Assembly: GCA_903845195.1 (NCBI GenBank)
Contig: CAIMWO010000040.1
Coordinates: forward strand, 62,001-126,000
DNA: 64,000 nucleotides
DNA from: an uncultured Phycisphaerales bacterium
GTDB taxonomy: Bacteria > Planctomycetota > Phycisphaerae > WQYP01
Direction: 5' to 3'
Part shown: in pieces, positions 1 to 8,015 of the stretch
How the letters are laid out: each line of letters opens with the position of its first letter
Numbering within the stretch: the stretch's first letter is position 1
Made by a program: the position numbers and the translations under genes
Notes under the pieces: model-generated
Told to the model about the DNA's origin: nothing
Database searches by the model: none
Seen by the model: the letters and a program-made list of their open reading frames with translations, nothing else

Positions 1-638
1 AGCGGCTTGAAGATCGCCCGCCACACCCGCGGCGAAATCAACAGTGAACGCTGGGCGCCCCAATCATCCATGAACATCAGGGCATCAACCTCCGTGCGCG
101 CCCAGATCTCCAGCTTCTTCAGATAAAACTGATGCAGCCGCTGGATCAGCGCCATCAACGCCGGCTCTTCGGCCGCCAGGTCGAGCATCGCATTTTCCGA
201 GCCGCGCAGAAATTGAACCCGCTCCCACGGCCGCGGACAGCAACCCGCCAGCACAAACTGTTCCGTGCCGCGGCAAAAGCCATTCACCGCGTCTACATCC
301 ACGCTGAGCAATTCCACCGGCTCGCGGACCTTCGCCAGATCCTCCCACTCGGCGATCAGCGGCCGCTTGATCTCCCCGATCACGCCTTGCTGCACGTTGG
401 TAAAGGTGCAGCCCCATTCGTCGCGGTATTCGCCCACTGCATAAGGATCGCCGCTGACACCCGTCGGCGTTTTCAAAAAAGACGGGGCCGTGCGGATATC
501 AGGAGGAAAGTCCGCATGAATCTTCGCCAGTTCCTGCGGATATCGAGCCGTCGCCCACGGAAGAGTCCAAAGCTGCCGCGGAATCCGCCCCGGCCCGTCA
601 AATTCCAGCGTCTTCAGGACAATCTCGCGCGAGGTCAT
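1..638 (-). CDS. Uroporphyrinogen decarboxylase (UroD)-superfamily protein, partial
   Basis: Only the first ~212 codons are in the window; the gene runs off the left edge. The start is the ATG at 638, preceded by an AAAAGG-type ribosome site. The protein opens MTSREIVLKTLEFDGPGRIP and later has a DDWG segment (MFMDDWGAQRSLLISP), a pattern I associate with UroD-like TIM barrels of the methyltransferase/decarboxylase superfamily that are common in planctomycetes. These paralogues are usually not the haem enzyme and many have no known substrate. No neighbour in the window hints at the pathway. Family assignment is fairly sure; function is not. Confidence 0.7.
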   Translation of the reverse strand, partial: MTSREIVLKTLEFDGPGRIPRQLWTLPWATARYPQELAKIHADFPPDIRTAPSFLKTPTGVSGDPYAVGEYRDEWGCTFTNVQQGVIGEIKRPLIAEWEDLAKVREPVELLSVDVDAVNGFCRGTEQFVLAGCCPRPWERVQFLRGSENAMLDLAAEEPALMALIQRLHQFYLKKLEIWARTEVDALMFMDDWGAQRSLLISPRVWRAIFKP

Positions 639-820
639 GGCAAGTGCCTTTTCGTAGAGGGATGAAGAATCGCAATGAAAGCCACTGCAGGATAATCGTT
701 CCGCCACGAATTGAATAATCCGCCCATGACCCTAGTAACGTATTGCAAACCAGTAGCGTTCCTCCCTGTTCCGGTTCTCTTTGTGGGTTCTTCCAGCAAA
801 TTGGTCGGGCCTGTTTTTCA

Positions 821-928
821 GCCCGTAGGGCTGGTAGATGATAGCCGGGGGCAGAGCGAGCGACCGTAGGGAGCGAGCGCCGCCCCCGGTATCCATCGCC
901 ACATTTCTCGCGGACTCCGCAGGAGTCC
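821..928. repeat. Intergenic palindromic repeat cluster
   Basis: The 430-base gap between the UroD-like gene and mntH has no convincing gene. It holds an 8-bp inverted repeat CCGGGGGC (845-852) / GCCCCCGG (882-889) enclosing two direct copies of GAGCGAGCG (854-862, 871-879), then a second hairpin GGACTCC-GCA-GGAGTCC (912-928). The shape (GC-rich outer stem, internal short direct repeats) suggests a dispersed intergenic repeat of planctomycete type. A terminator role is also possible, but there is no T tract. Confidence 0.5.
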
Positions 929-1068
929 CACCCACCCCGAAATACCCCAACGTTGAATCCCCAACCACGCGACAGAAGTATTGGCTGCCCCGTCTTTGTG
1001 TTTATTTGTCCATCTGTAACTAATTTACGTCGGTCAGCGCTGCAGCACGGGAATCCCCGCCCCCACCC

Positions 1069-2562
1069 TCATTTCTTCCCCATCGCCATCTGCACCAGCA
1101 GATAAACATCCAATCCCGTAATCAACCCCGCGCACGCCCACCCCGCAGCCTTCATCCCCCATCCGTTCACGTACCGCCCCATGATCCGCCGGCTGCTCGT
1201 GAAATGCATCAGCGGAATCATCGCCAGCGGCAACTGAATCCCCAGCACCATCTGGCTGAAATTGAGCAACTTCGTCACCGTCCCGTCCCCGTACATCCCG
1301 ATCACAATCACCGCCGGCACAATCGCCAGCAACCGCGTGATCAGCCGCCGCAACCACGGCCGGATCTTCCACGCCATGAACCCCTCCATCACCACCTGCC
1401 CCGCCAGCGTCCCCGTCACCGTCGAACTCTGACCGCTCGCCAGCAATGCCACCGCAAACAGCACGCTCGCCAGACCCGTCTTCAGCAGCGGCGCCAGCGT
1501 CAGATACGCCACCTGAATCCAGTCTGTATCATCATTGATCGCAATCAGCCCGCCATGCCCGTCGGGCAACCCGCCCCCGCCGCCGTTCAACTGCGGAAAG
1601 AAAGTCATCGCCGCCAGAATCATGATCGACGCGTTCACCATAAACGCCAGCGATAGCGCCACCACCGAATCGATCGTGTTGAATTTGATCGCCCGCTTTA
1701 TCGACGCATCATCCCGCTGATACCGCCGCGATTGCACGATCGCACTGTGCAGATACAAATTGTGCGGCATCACCGTCGCACCGATGATCGCTATCGCCAG
1801 CGCCAGCATCCCCTCCTGCCCCAGCGACGGCGTCACGATCGACTTGCCGATCTCCAGAAAATCCGGCCGCGTCTGCGGCAGCACGACGATCTCCATGAAG
1901 TAACACCCGCCGATGGTCGCCACCAGCACCAGGATAAACGCCTCAATCTTCCGAAACCCCAGCTTCTGCAGTGACAGCAGCATCACTACATCCGCCGCCG
2001 TGATCATCACCCCCCAGATGATCGGTATCCCGAACAACAGCTTCAGGGCCACCGCACTGCCCAACACTTCCGCCAGGTCGCACGCGCCGATCGCCAGCTC
2101 GGTCGCCAGCCAGTTCGGCCACTTCATCCAACCCGGATAGTAATCGCGGCTCGCCCGCGCCAAATCCTTCCCCGTCACTACCCCTAGCTTCGCCGCGCAA
2201 ATCTGTAGCACAATCGCCATCAAGCTCGATAGCGCCACCACCCACATCAAACCATATTTGTACGTCGCGCCCGCCGTCAGATCCGTCGACCAGTTCCCCG
2301 GATCCATGTACCCCACGCTCACCAGCAACGCCGGACCCGCAAACGCCCGCCAGTTTCTCCAGAACCCCGCCCCCTCGCCCGGCACAGCAATCGTTCCCCG
2401 CACCTCCTCCAACGACTCGCCGTGAGGCGTATTAGGCACAACCACCGCCGTCGCAGTCGGTATCGGCAACGGCAAGTCTGTAGCGCCCCCGACCGAATCC
2501 TTCACCGATCCACCCCGATCGCTCCCAGAATTAATCGCCCGCTCAGGCTCTTCAGAAATCAT
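1069..2562 (-). CDS. mntH: Nramp-family divalent metal (Mn2+/Fe2+) transporter
   Basis: A 497-residue polytopic inner-membrane protein of the Nramp family, which imports Mn2+ or Fe2+ with protons. The two signature metal-site motifs are visible: DPGN at about 87-90 (first unwound helix) and MPHNLY at about 265-270 (sixth helix). An N-terminal extension of ~65 polar residues is longer than in E. coli MntH, so the true start could lie further in. The annotated ATG at 2562 follows GGAG and AAGGG. The gene is divergent from a DtxR/MntR-type regulator, with a perfect palindrome in the 147-bp gap, which supports Mn/Fe-dependent repression. Iron rather than manganese cannot be excluded. Confidence 0.93.
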   Translation of the reverse strand: MISEEPERAINSGSDRGGSVKDSVGGATDLPLPIPTATAVVVPNTPHGESLEEVRGTIAVPGEGAGFWRNWRAFAGPALLVSVGYMDPGNWSTDLTAGATYKYGLMWVVALSSLMAIVLQICAAKLGVVTGKDLARASRDYYPGWMKWPNWLATELAIGACDLAEVLGSAVALKLLFGIPIIWGVMITAADVVMLLSLQKLGFRKIEAFILVLVATIGGCYFMEIVVLPQTRPDFLEIGKSIVTPSLGQEGMLALAIAIIGATVMPHNLYLHSAIVQSRRYQRDDASIKRAIKFNTIDSVVALSLAFMVNASIMILAAMTFFPQLNGGGGGLPDGHGGLIAINDDTDWIQVAYLTLAPLLKTGLASVLFAVALLASGQSSTVTGTLAGQVVMEGFMAWKIRPWLRRLITRLLAIVPAVIVIGMYGDGTVTKLLNFSQMVLGIQLPLAMIPLMHFTSSRRIMGRYVNGWGMKAAGWACAGLITGLDVYLLVQMAMGKK

Positions 2563-2615
2563 CCCTTACGCTCTCCTGCGGTCGATTACCCGCGATTTTG
2601 TCCCTTCAACCCCAT

Positions 2616-2635
2616 TATTTTGATTAATCAAAATA
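2616..2635. promoter_or_regulatory. Perfect 20-bp palindrome, candidate metalloregulator operator
   Basis: TATTTTGATTAATCAAAATA reads the same on both strands and lies between the divergent mntH and DtxR/MntR-type genes, 75 bases before the regulator's start and 54 before mntH. Position, symmetry and AT-richness fit a binding site for the adjacent regulator, overlapping the promoters of both genes. The operator role is inferred; the palindrome itself is seen directly. Confidence 0.7.
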
Positions 2636-2709
2636 GCCTAATATACTGGACTTATTCCGTCAAGCGAGGTATCAAAAGTACGTTTCATCCACCTTCCCGG
2701 AGTACCGCC

Positions 2710-3378
2710 TTGGCCAGCCGCACGATCGAAAACTATTTGAAGCAGCTTTACTTAGAGCAACAACACGTCGCCGAGGAAAGCGTCGCCATGGGACGTCTGG
2801 CCACCCTCATGGGCGTCGTCCCCGGCACCGCCACCTCCATGGTCAAGGCCCTGGCCGATTCCGCATTGGTCAACTACGAACCCCGCACCGGCGTCAAGCT
2901 GACCGCCGCCGGTGAGCAGTTGGCGCTCCACGTCATTCGCCGTCATCGCCTGGTCGAATTGTTCCTCGTGCAGATCGTCGGCCTCGATTGGTCCGAAGTT
3001 CACCAGGAAGCCGAGGAACTCGAACACGTGATTTCCGAAAAACTTCTCGAACGCATCGACCTGCTCCTCGGCCACCCGAAGGTCGATCCGCATGGCGATC
3101 CGATCCCCAGCGCCCAAGGCCAGGTCGAGGAACTGCCCCCCAACACCCTGGTGACCTGCCAGGAAGGCGAGCCGCTCCAGGTGACGCGCGTCCTCGATCA
3201 GGATGCCGCATTCCTCCAATGGGTAAATCAGTCGGGCCTCACCCCCGGCTCGCGGGTCCAGGTCGTCTCGCGCAATCCCCAGGCCGACAGCGTCTGCGTG
3301 CAATCACAGGATCGGCCGGCACTGACACTTTCCACTTCCGCCGCCGCCAAGTTTTTAGTGAAGCCGCGCGTGGCATGA
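2710..3378 (+). CDS. mntR: DtxR/MntR-family metal-dependent transcriptional regulator
   Basis: A 222-residue regulator. The N-terminal winged helix starts with ASRTIENYLKQLYLEQ, the usual opening of DtxR/MntR proteins. A metal-binding/dimerisation region with the HRLVELFL...EAEELEH pattern follows, then a C-terminal SH3/FeoA-like domain (about residues 150-220: LTPGSRVQVVSRNP). I set the start at the TTG at 2710, 7 bases after CGGAG, because the family's N-terminus begins there; the open frame extends upstream into mntH. It probably represses mntH through the palindrome upstream. The next gene (a BtuF-like lipoprotein) starts 19 bases downstream, suggesting that the importer is in the same transcript. 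The symbol reflects context; an IdeR-like iron role is possible. Confidence 0.85.
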   Translation: MASRTIENYLKQLYLEQQHVAEESVAMGRLATLMGVVPGTATSMVKALADSALVNYEPRTGVKLTAAGEQLALHVIRRHRLVELFLVQIVGLDWSEVHQEAEELEHVISEKLLERIDLLLGHPKVDPHGDPIPSAQGQVEELPPNTLVTCQEGEPLQVTRVLDQDAAFLQWVNQSGLTPGSRVQVVSRNPQADSVCVQSQDRPALTLSTSAAAKFLVKPRVA

Positions 3379-3397
3379 TCGCGCATAATCTGGACAA

Positions 3398-4375
3398 ATG
3401 ACAATGAACCACAGAGACTCAGAGACACGGAGGACGCACAGAGATCTTGGCGCAGGGCTTTGCTTTGCGCTCTTGCTGCTCGTCTCGTCCCTGACGGGCT
3501 GTGGCGACTCCGGCTCGACCACCCAACTTCCGGCAACGACGGCATCCGCACCCGCGACGAGCCAAGCAGAATCCCAGCGCCCACGCGTGATCAGCACCTC
3601 GCCCGCCGCCACCCTCATGCTGGTCCAGATCGGCGCCGACGACGCACTCGTCGGCGTCACCAAATACGATCAACTCTTTCTCCCCGCCAACAAAGCCTCC
3701 CTCCCGGTGGTCGGCGACTATGAATCGCTCAATTACGAAGCGCTCCAGCAACTCAAACCGACGGTGCTCGTTCTGCAGATGGCCGAACATCGCATCGAGT
3801 CGCGCCTCCGCAATTTCGCCGCCGATCACCACGTGGCGATGGTGAACATCAAGCTCGATACCACCGCCGATATGTTCGCCACCGCCCAGCGCCTCGGCCA
3901 TGCCAGCGGCCACGAATCCGATGCCCTCACCAAGATCAACCTCGCCAAAGCCGAATTGGCCCAGATCGCCGCCGATGTCTCCAAACTCAATCATCCCAAG
4001 GTCGTCTACGTCGTCACCCGAAGCCCCATGTCGATCGCGGGAAGCCAGAATTTCCTCGATGAAGTGATCACCCTCGCCGGCGGCGAGAACGTGGGCGCTA
4101 AGGCCGGTAAACTCTGGCCCAGCGTCGGCACCGAAGTGCTCCTTCAACTCGCCCCCGAAGTCATCCTCGTCGGCGCCCCCGGCGAAGCCGCGCAAGTCCC
4201 CGGCGACCCACGCACCGTCGCGTTCCTCAAACTCAACATCCCCGCCGCCCACACCGGCCGCGTCTTCGTCGTCACCGACCCCAACAGCCAGATGGTCTCA
4301 CTCGATATCGCCCGCCAAGTCCGCCTCGTCAGCAAACTCATCTACGCCGGCACCCTCGCCACTCCCGAACGCTGA
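3398..4375 (+). CDS. BtuF/FecB-like periplasmic binding lipoprotein
   Basis: A class III solute-binding protein for a BtuCD/FecCD-type importer (cobalamin, haem or ferric siderophore). A lipobox ending in LTGC (Cys ~35) follows the hydrophobic stretch LCFALLLLVSS. A linker rich in Ser/Thr/Ala comes next, then a BtuF-like fold starting RVISTSPAATLMLVQIG. The first ~17 residues (MNHRDSETRRTHRD) are encoded by an ACAGAGAC-rich stretch resembling a non-coding planctomycete repeat, so translation may start later. Permease and ATPase genes follow. Substrate cannot be told from sequence; the metalloregulator upstream favours an iron-containing ligand. Confidence 0.82.
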   Translation: MTMNHRDSETRRTHRDLGAGLCFALLLLVSSLTGCGDSGSTTQLPATTASAPATSQAESQRPRVISTSPAATLMLVQIGADDALVGVTKYDQLFLPANKASLPVVGDYESLNYEALQQLKPTVLVLQMAEHRIESRLRNFAADHHVAMVNIKLDTTADMFATAQRLGHASGHESDALTKINLAKAELAQIAADVSKLNHPKVVYVVTRSPMSIAGSQNFLDEVITLAGGENVGAKAGKLWPSVGTEVLLQLAPEVILVGAPGEAAQVPGDPRTVAFLKLNIPAAHTGRVFVVTDPNSQMVSLDIARQVRLVSKLIYAGTLATPER

Positions 4376-4529
4376 TGAAACCCCGGGAAACGTGGATGCA
4401 AAACATCCCCGACTCCACCGGGATCACACCAATTCACCCAACGCCCAATTCTCGCCCGGTAAATTGGCAGACCCGAACGCTCTCTCCGTTTATGATGCCT
4501 CACATCTAGGCTTGCATGAGGACCCCGGC

Positions 4530-5603
4530 GTGAACGGAACCATCACCGCAAAAAGTTACGCACGCCTGTGGCTGTTGGCGACGCTCGCCGTCGCCGCCGT
4601 ATTCCTGCTCTGCCTCCTCTGCGGCTACGACGTCCTCCTCCGCCGCGTCACCGTCGGTTGGCCCGCTGCCGAATTGCTCGAATCCCGCATGCTCCGCCTT
4701 ATCGCCGCCGCCATCGTCGGCTTCGCCCTCGGCGCAGCAGGCGTGACGCTTCAGGCCCTCCTGCGTAATCCGCTGGCCGATCCCTACGTGCTCGGAATTT
4801 CCAGCGGGGCTTCCGTCGGCGTCATGCTCTGGCTCCTCTTCACCGGTCCGCTGCTGGCGATCCCGGCCGTGGCGACATCCGAGTTCCTCCGCCAACTGCT
4901 CGCCTGTGGAACAACGATCCCCGCTGTCGCCGGTGCGGTCGTCAGCTGCATTCTCGTCTTTGTCCTCGCCCGTGGCAGGCAAAGCAACAGTGGCGAAGGA
5001 GGCGGGGGGGGTGGGGCCGTCGACCCCGTCACCCTCCTCCTCGTCGGCGTGGTGATCAGCGCCATCAACGGCGCACTGCTCATGCTCCTCAACAACATCG
5101 CGCCCGGCGGCGTCCAGCGCAGCCTCCTAAACTACGTCATGGGCTCCATCAACGAACAAGCCCTCACCTGGTGGCTCATCGGCACCGTCATCCTCGTCCT
5201 CGCCGGCGCATACCTCCCCGTCCTCCTCGGCAGCCGCGCCCTCAATATCGGCAGCCTCTCCGACGTCGAAAGCGTCAGCCTTGGTGTGAACATCGGCCGC
5301 CTCCGCACGCTCTGCTTCATCTGCGCCAGTATCATGACCGCCGCCGGCATCGCCCTCTCCGGTCCCATCGGCTTCGTCGGCCTGATCTGCCCCCACATCT
5401 GCCGCTCCATCTGGGGCGCCGACCACCGCAAGCTCGTCGTCACCGCCCCCCTCTGCGGCGCCGCCTTCCTCATGGCCGCCGACTCCCTCGTCCGTGTCGC
5501 GCAATTCTCCTCCAATGGCGAACTCCCCGTCGGCGTCATCACCGCCCTCTGTGGCGGACCGTTCTTCATGGTCCTCCTCAAACGCAAGGGGGCCGTGGGA
5601 TGA
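4530..5603 (+). CDS. BtuC/FecCD-family ABC transporter permease
   Basis: A 357-residue inner-membrane permease of the FecCD/BtuC family with about ten membrane helices. The typical segment LRNPLADPYVLGISSGASVG is present near residue 85, and the C-terminal GPIGFVGLICPHICR coupling region is clear. I chose the GTG at 4530, preceded by GAGG at about 8 bases; the open frame extends back to 4392 but that part looks non-coding. A loop of seven to eight consecutive glycines is encoded by a run of eight G near 5004-5011. The stop overlaps the ATPase start (ATGA), so the two are translationally coupled. Confidence 0.88.
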   Translation: MNGTITAKSYARLWLLATLAVAAVFLLCLLCGYDVLLRRVTVGWPAAELLESRMLRLIAAAIVGFALGAAGVTLQALLRNPLADPYVLGISSGASVGVMLWLLFTGPLLAIPAVATSEFLRQLLACGTTIPAVAGAVVSCILVFVLARGRQSNSGEGGGGGGAVDPVTLLLVGVVISAINGALLMLLNNIAPGGVQRSLLNYVMGSINEQALTWWLIGTVILVLAGAYLPVLLGSRALNIGSLSDVESVSLGVNIGRLRTLCFICASIMTAAGIALSGPIGFVGLICPHICRSIWGADHRKLVVTAPLCGAAFLMAADSLVRVAQFSSNGELPVGVITALCGGPFFMVLLKRKGAVG

Positions 5604-6421
5604 CCGCAAAACCAAAAACCACCCCGCGCGTCGAATGCCTCGCCATCCAAGACGCCACCTTCGCCTTCGGCTCCCAGCCCGTCGTGAAAAATGTCCGCGC
5701 CGATATCCACGCCGGTGAACTCGTCGCCATCGTCGGCCCCAACGGCTGCGGCAAAAGCACCCTCCTCCGCCTCCTCGTCGGCGAACTCTCACCCGCTCAA
5801 GGCTCCATCGCCATCGACGGCGTCGCCCTCCGCGAATTCCGACCCCGCGAAATGGCCCAGCGCATCGCCCTCGTCCCCCAGCAGGCCACCACCGCCTTCG
5901 CCTACACCGTCCGCGAAATGGTCCTCATGTCCCGCTACGCCGCTCACGGCGCCGCCGGCGGACTCACCGGCCTCGGCTTCGAAACCCCCGCCGACCTCCA
6001 ACTCGCCAATGAAGCCATGTGGCTCATGGATGTCCATTCCCTCGCCGATCGCCCCGTCAGCAGCCTCAGCGGCGGCGAGCGCCAGCGCGTCACCATCGCC
6101 CGCGCCCTGGCCCAGCAAACCCCCGTCCTCCTCCTCGATGAACCCACCTCCGCCCTCGATATGTATCACCAACTGGAACTCTGGGCCCACCTGCGCGAAT
6201 TGGTCCAAACCCACCGCCGCCTCGTCGTCATGGTGACCCACGACCTCAACGTCGCCCTCACCCAAGCCACCCGCGCCCTCGTCATGGATCGCGGCGCCAT
6301 CATCGCCGACGGCCCCCCCACCGATGTCCTCACCCCAACAATCCTTCAACAGGTCTACCACGTTAATGCAGAACATCGCGAAGGCGTCCTCCGCTTCACC
6401 CGCATGACCGAACATGCCTGA
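5600..6421 (+). CDS. BtuD/FecE-family ABC transporter ATPase
   Basis: A 273-residue nucleotide-binding subunit for the importer encoded upstream. Walker A GPNGCGKST lies at 46-54, the Q-loop region at LVPQQ, the signature LSGGE at 156-160, Walker B VLLLDEP at about 176-182, and the H-loop in VMVTHD. The ATG at 5600 overlaps the permease stop. With the binding lipoprotein and permease it completes an importer for cobalamin-, haem- or siderophore-like ligands. It is the last gene of the run that starts at the metalloregulator. Confidence 0.9.
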   Translation: MTAKPKTTPRVECLAIQDATFAFGSQPVVKNVRADIHAGELVAIVGPNGCGKSTLLRLLVGELSPAQGSIAIDGVALREFRPREMAQRIALVPQQATTAFAYTVREMVLMSRYAAHGAAGGLTGLGFETPADLQLANEAMWLMDVHSLADRPVSSLSGGERQRVTIARALAQQTPVLLLDEPTSALDMYHQLELWAHLRELVQTHRRLVVMVTHDLNVALTQATRALVMDRGAIIADGPPTDVLTPTILQQVYHVNAEHREGVLRFTRMTEHA

Positions 6422-6499
6422 TCAAATTGGTCCAAGCGATCAAGACTCAAGGCCCTTTTCCCGCTCTGCCCGCCGCACTCCCCGCGTCGCCAGCCATAT

Positions 6500-6524
6500 T
6501 CATATAGCCCCGGCTTTAGCCGGG
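6500..6524 (+). repeat. 25-bp palindromic repeat, copy 1
   Basis: A TCATATAGCC-leading repeat containing the inverted repeat CCCGGCT-TT-AGCCGGG. A second copy differing at one base lies at 7411-7435 in the same orientation. The pair brackets the PEP-CTERM gene. It may act as a hairpin terminator for the importer operon, or be a dispersed intergenic repeat. Confidence 0.65.
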
Positions 6525-6600
6525 TTCTCCGCCAGAACAACTTGCATGCGATGCGTTCACGTATTTTCGCGATGACAACAACAATGGGCATAAATACGAT

Positions 6601-6628
6601 TTGACGATCGCCTAATCTGATATACATT
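6601..6628 (+). promoter_or_regulatory. Possible sigma-70-type promoter for the PEP-CTERM gene
   Basis: TTGACG at 6601-6606, a 16-base spacer and TACATT at 6623-6628, about 60 bases before the gene's ATG in a locally AT-rich stretch. Pattern match only. Confidence 0.35.
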
Positions 6629-6687
6629 TAGATTTGTTGTGGATTTTTACAGATTCGTTCCGTGGCTGGTGCATATCGGAGAGCATT

Positions 6688-7326
6688 ATGTCAAAGCTGT
6701 ATTACGTAATTGTCGCAATGACAGGTATTTGCGTACCAGCGGTTGCCCAGGCCGCCTATTTCAGTTTCGATAACGCACCGCAGTACGGCACTGTGGGCGG
6801 AAGCTCACTGACGGTCGATGGGGTGCAGGCCAACTTCTCGACGACGGGAAATGGCTTCTCTTATCAGGCAGCCAATGTACTGGGGTTCACGCCGTCGGGA
6901 TTCTCCGGAATCTGCATCTATCCGAACAGCGTCTTTGCCGCAGATCTGCAGATCGATTTTCCCACCGCCACCGTGACTGGTTTTTCAATTCTCTATTCCC
7001 CCGAAGAGTATGCATGCGATTCCTCGGCCCTGATGCGGGCCACTGCTTACTTGAACGGCGTATACGTCGGGACCAGCACGATGACCGCCAACCCGCCGGG
7101 GACGTGGCCGACAGCGACGCTGGCCATCAATGCCGCGGGGGGATTTGACCGCGTCGTGGTCCATTACGCTTCAGCGCCGCCAACCGGCGGCGACTGGGGT
7201 CCGATTTTCATGGCCGACAATATGAACGTCACGACGGCCTCCGCTGTCGTGGGCGTGCCCGAGCCCGCAAGCCTCTCGATCATGGGTCTCGGCGGGGTGC
7301 TACTCTTGCGGCGGCGTAGACGCTGA
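6688..7326 (+). CDS. PEP-CTERM sorting-domain exported protein
   Basis: A 212-residue secreted protein. A signal peptide (MSKLYYVIVAMTGICVPAVA, cleavage near AQA-A) leads a beta-rich body. The C-terminus is a textbook PEP-CTERM tail: VPEPAS, a hydrophobic helix SIMGLGGVLLL, then five arginines. PEP-CTERM proteins are handled by an exosortase and are often surface or extracellular. The ATG at 6688 has GGAGAG six bases upstream; the frame extends to 6634 but without a signal. No exosortase is in the window. The body is not a family I recognise. Confidence 0.87.
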   Translation: MSKLYYVIVAMTGICVPAVAQAAYFSFDNAPQYGTVGGSSLTVDGVQANFSTTGNGFSYQAANVLGFTPSGFSGICIYPNSVFAADLQIDFPTATVTGFSILYSPEEYACDSSALMRATAYLNGVYVGTSTMTANPPGTWPTATLAINAAGGFDRVVVHYASAPPTGGDWGPIFMADNMNVTTASAVVGVPEPASLSIMGLGGVLLLRRRRR

Positions 7327-7410
7327 AGCAGCACTGTGTATAGGTGAACAATTATTATTTGGGGTAGGAATCCCCTCCTCCCCTTCGCACCCCCAAGTCG
7401 CACTGCTTCT

Positions 7411-7435
7411 TCATATAGCCCCAGCTTTAGCCGGG
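7411..7435 (+). repeat. 25-bp palindromic repeat, copy 2
   Basis: Second copy of the repeat at 6500-6524, one mismatch, same orientation, 911 bases apart. It follows the PEP-CTERM gene. The rest of the gap before the macro-domain gene (7436-7592) holds nothing I recognise. Confidence 0.65.
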
Positions 7436-7592
7436 TACCCCCATCCCCAATCAACATCGTCTCATACCCCCGCAAATCCGCGGCAATGTCTCATTCCTCC
7501 TTCCGCGTTAGAATGCCCAAACCAACACAACTTGCTCGGTCGAGATCGACAGCCTCCGCGTCCTGTTGTCACCAAAGGAAGGCGAAGCCCCC

Positions 7593-8015
7593 ATGCAGTG
7601 GACGATCACCCACGGCGATATTCTTGATGTACCGGCCGACGTGCTGGTGTGCTCGGCCAACGTATTCCTGAACCTCTCTGGCGGCGTCGGCGGCGCGATT
7701 CTGTTCCGCTATGGCGAAGCCATGCAGAAAGAATTGCACGGAATTCTCGCCCATCGTCAGCGCCGGTTCGTTGATCGCGGCGAAGTCATTCAGATTTCGC
7801 CATGCGGAACGCCCTACAAGGCCCTGCTTCACGCCGTCGCGGTTGATGCCCTCTACGAGTCCTCCCCCCAGACCTCCTCACGGCTACCTTCAAAGCCAGT
7901 CGGATTCCTTGGTCGGCTGCTTGGCAGGACCGCAACAATCCCAACAAGGCGGATGCACGCGACGGCTAGCAGTCGCGCCTGGTCCGCAAACGTTGGCAGC
8001 GAGGGGCAAGAATGA
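7593..8015 (+). pseudogene. Truncated macro-domain (ADP-ribose-binding) gene with foreign tail
   Basis: The first ~87 residues match the N-terminal half of a macro domain: MQWTITHGDILDVPADVLVC, the ligand loop NVFLNLSGGVGGAI, and GEVIQIS...HAVAVDALYESS. The second half, including the usual second glycine loop, is missing. From about base 7858 the frame runs through unrelated sequence and the attC-like site to a stop overlapping the next gene's ATG. The start is the ATG at 7593 after GGAAGG. The simplest reading is a macro-domain gene cut by recombination with the 3' end of an integron cassette. A functional short protein is unlikely. Confidence 0.65.
7939..7998 (+). other. Integron attC-like recombination site
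   Basis: An imperfect palindrome of about 60 bases with attC architecture. Outer arms are CCAAC (7941-7945) and GTTGG (7992-7996). Inner arms are GGCGGATGCACGCGAC (7949-7964) and GTCGCGCCTGGTCCGC (7972-7987), which pair with several unpaired bases. A GGCTAGCA-like centre joins them. Outer boxes match the RYYYAAC/GTTRRRY consensus only partly. It lies inside the tail of the broken macro-domain frame, where an attC site would end a cassette. No integrase or second site is seen. Confidence 0.6.

Noticed and set aside
5004..5011. Runs of eight G/C inside the BtuC-like gene, and likewise in gspE (near 45195) and the anti-sigma gene (near 46833), as phase-variable tracts
   Set aside because: All three frames are intact, and such runs are common in GC-rich coding DNA encoding glycine or proline; no sign of switching.
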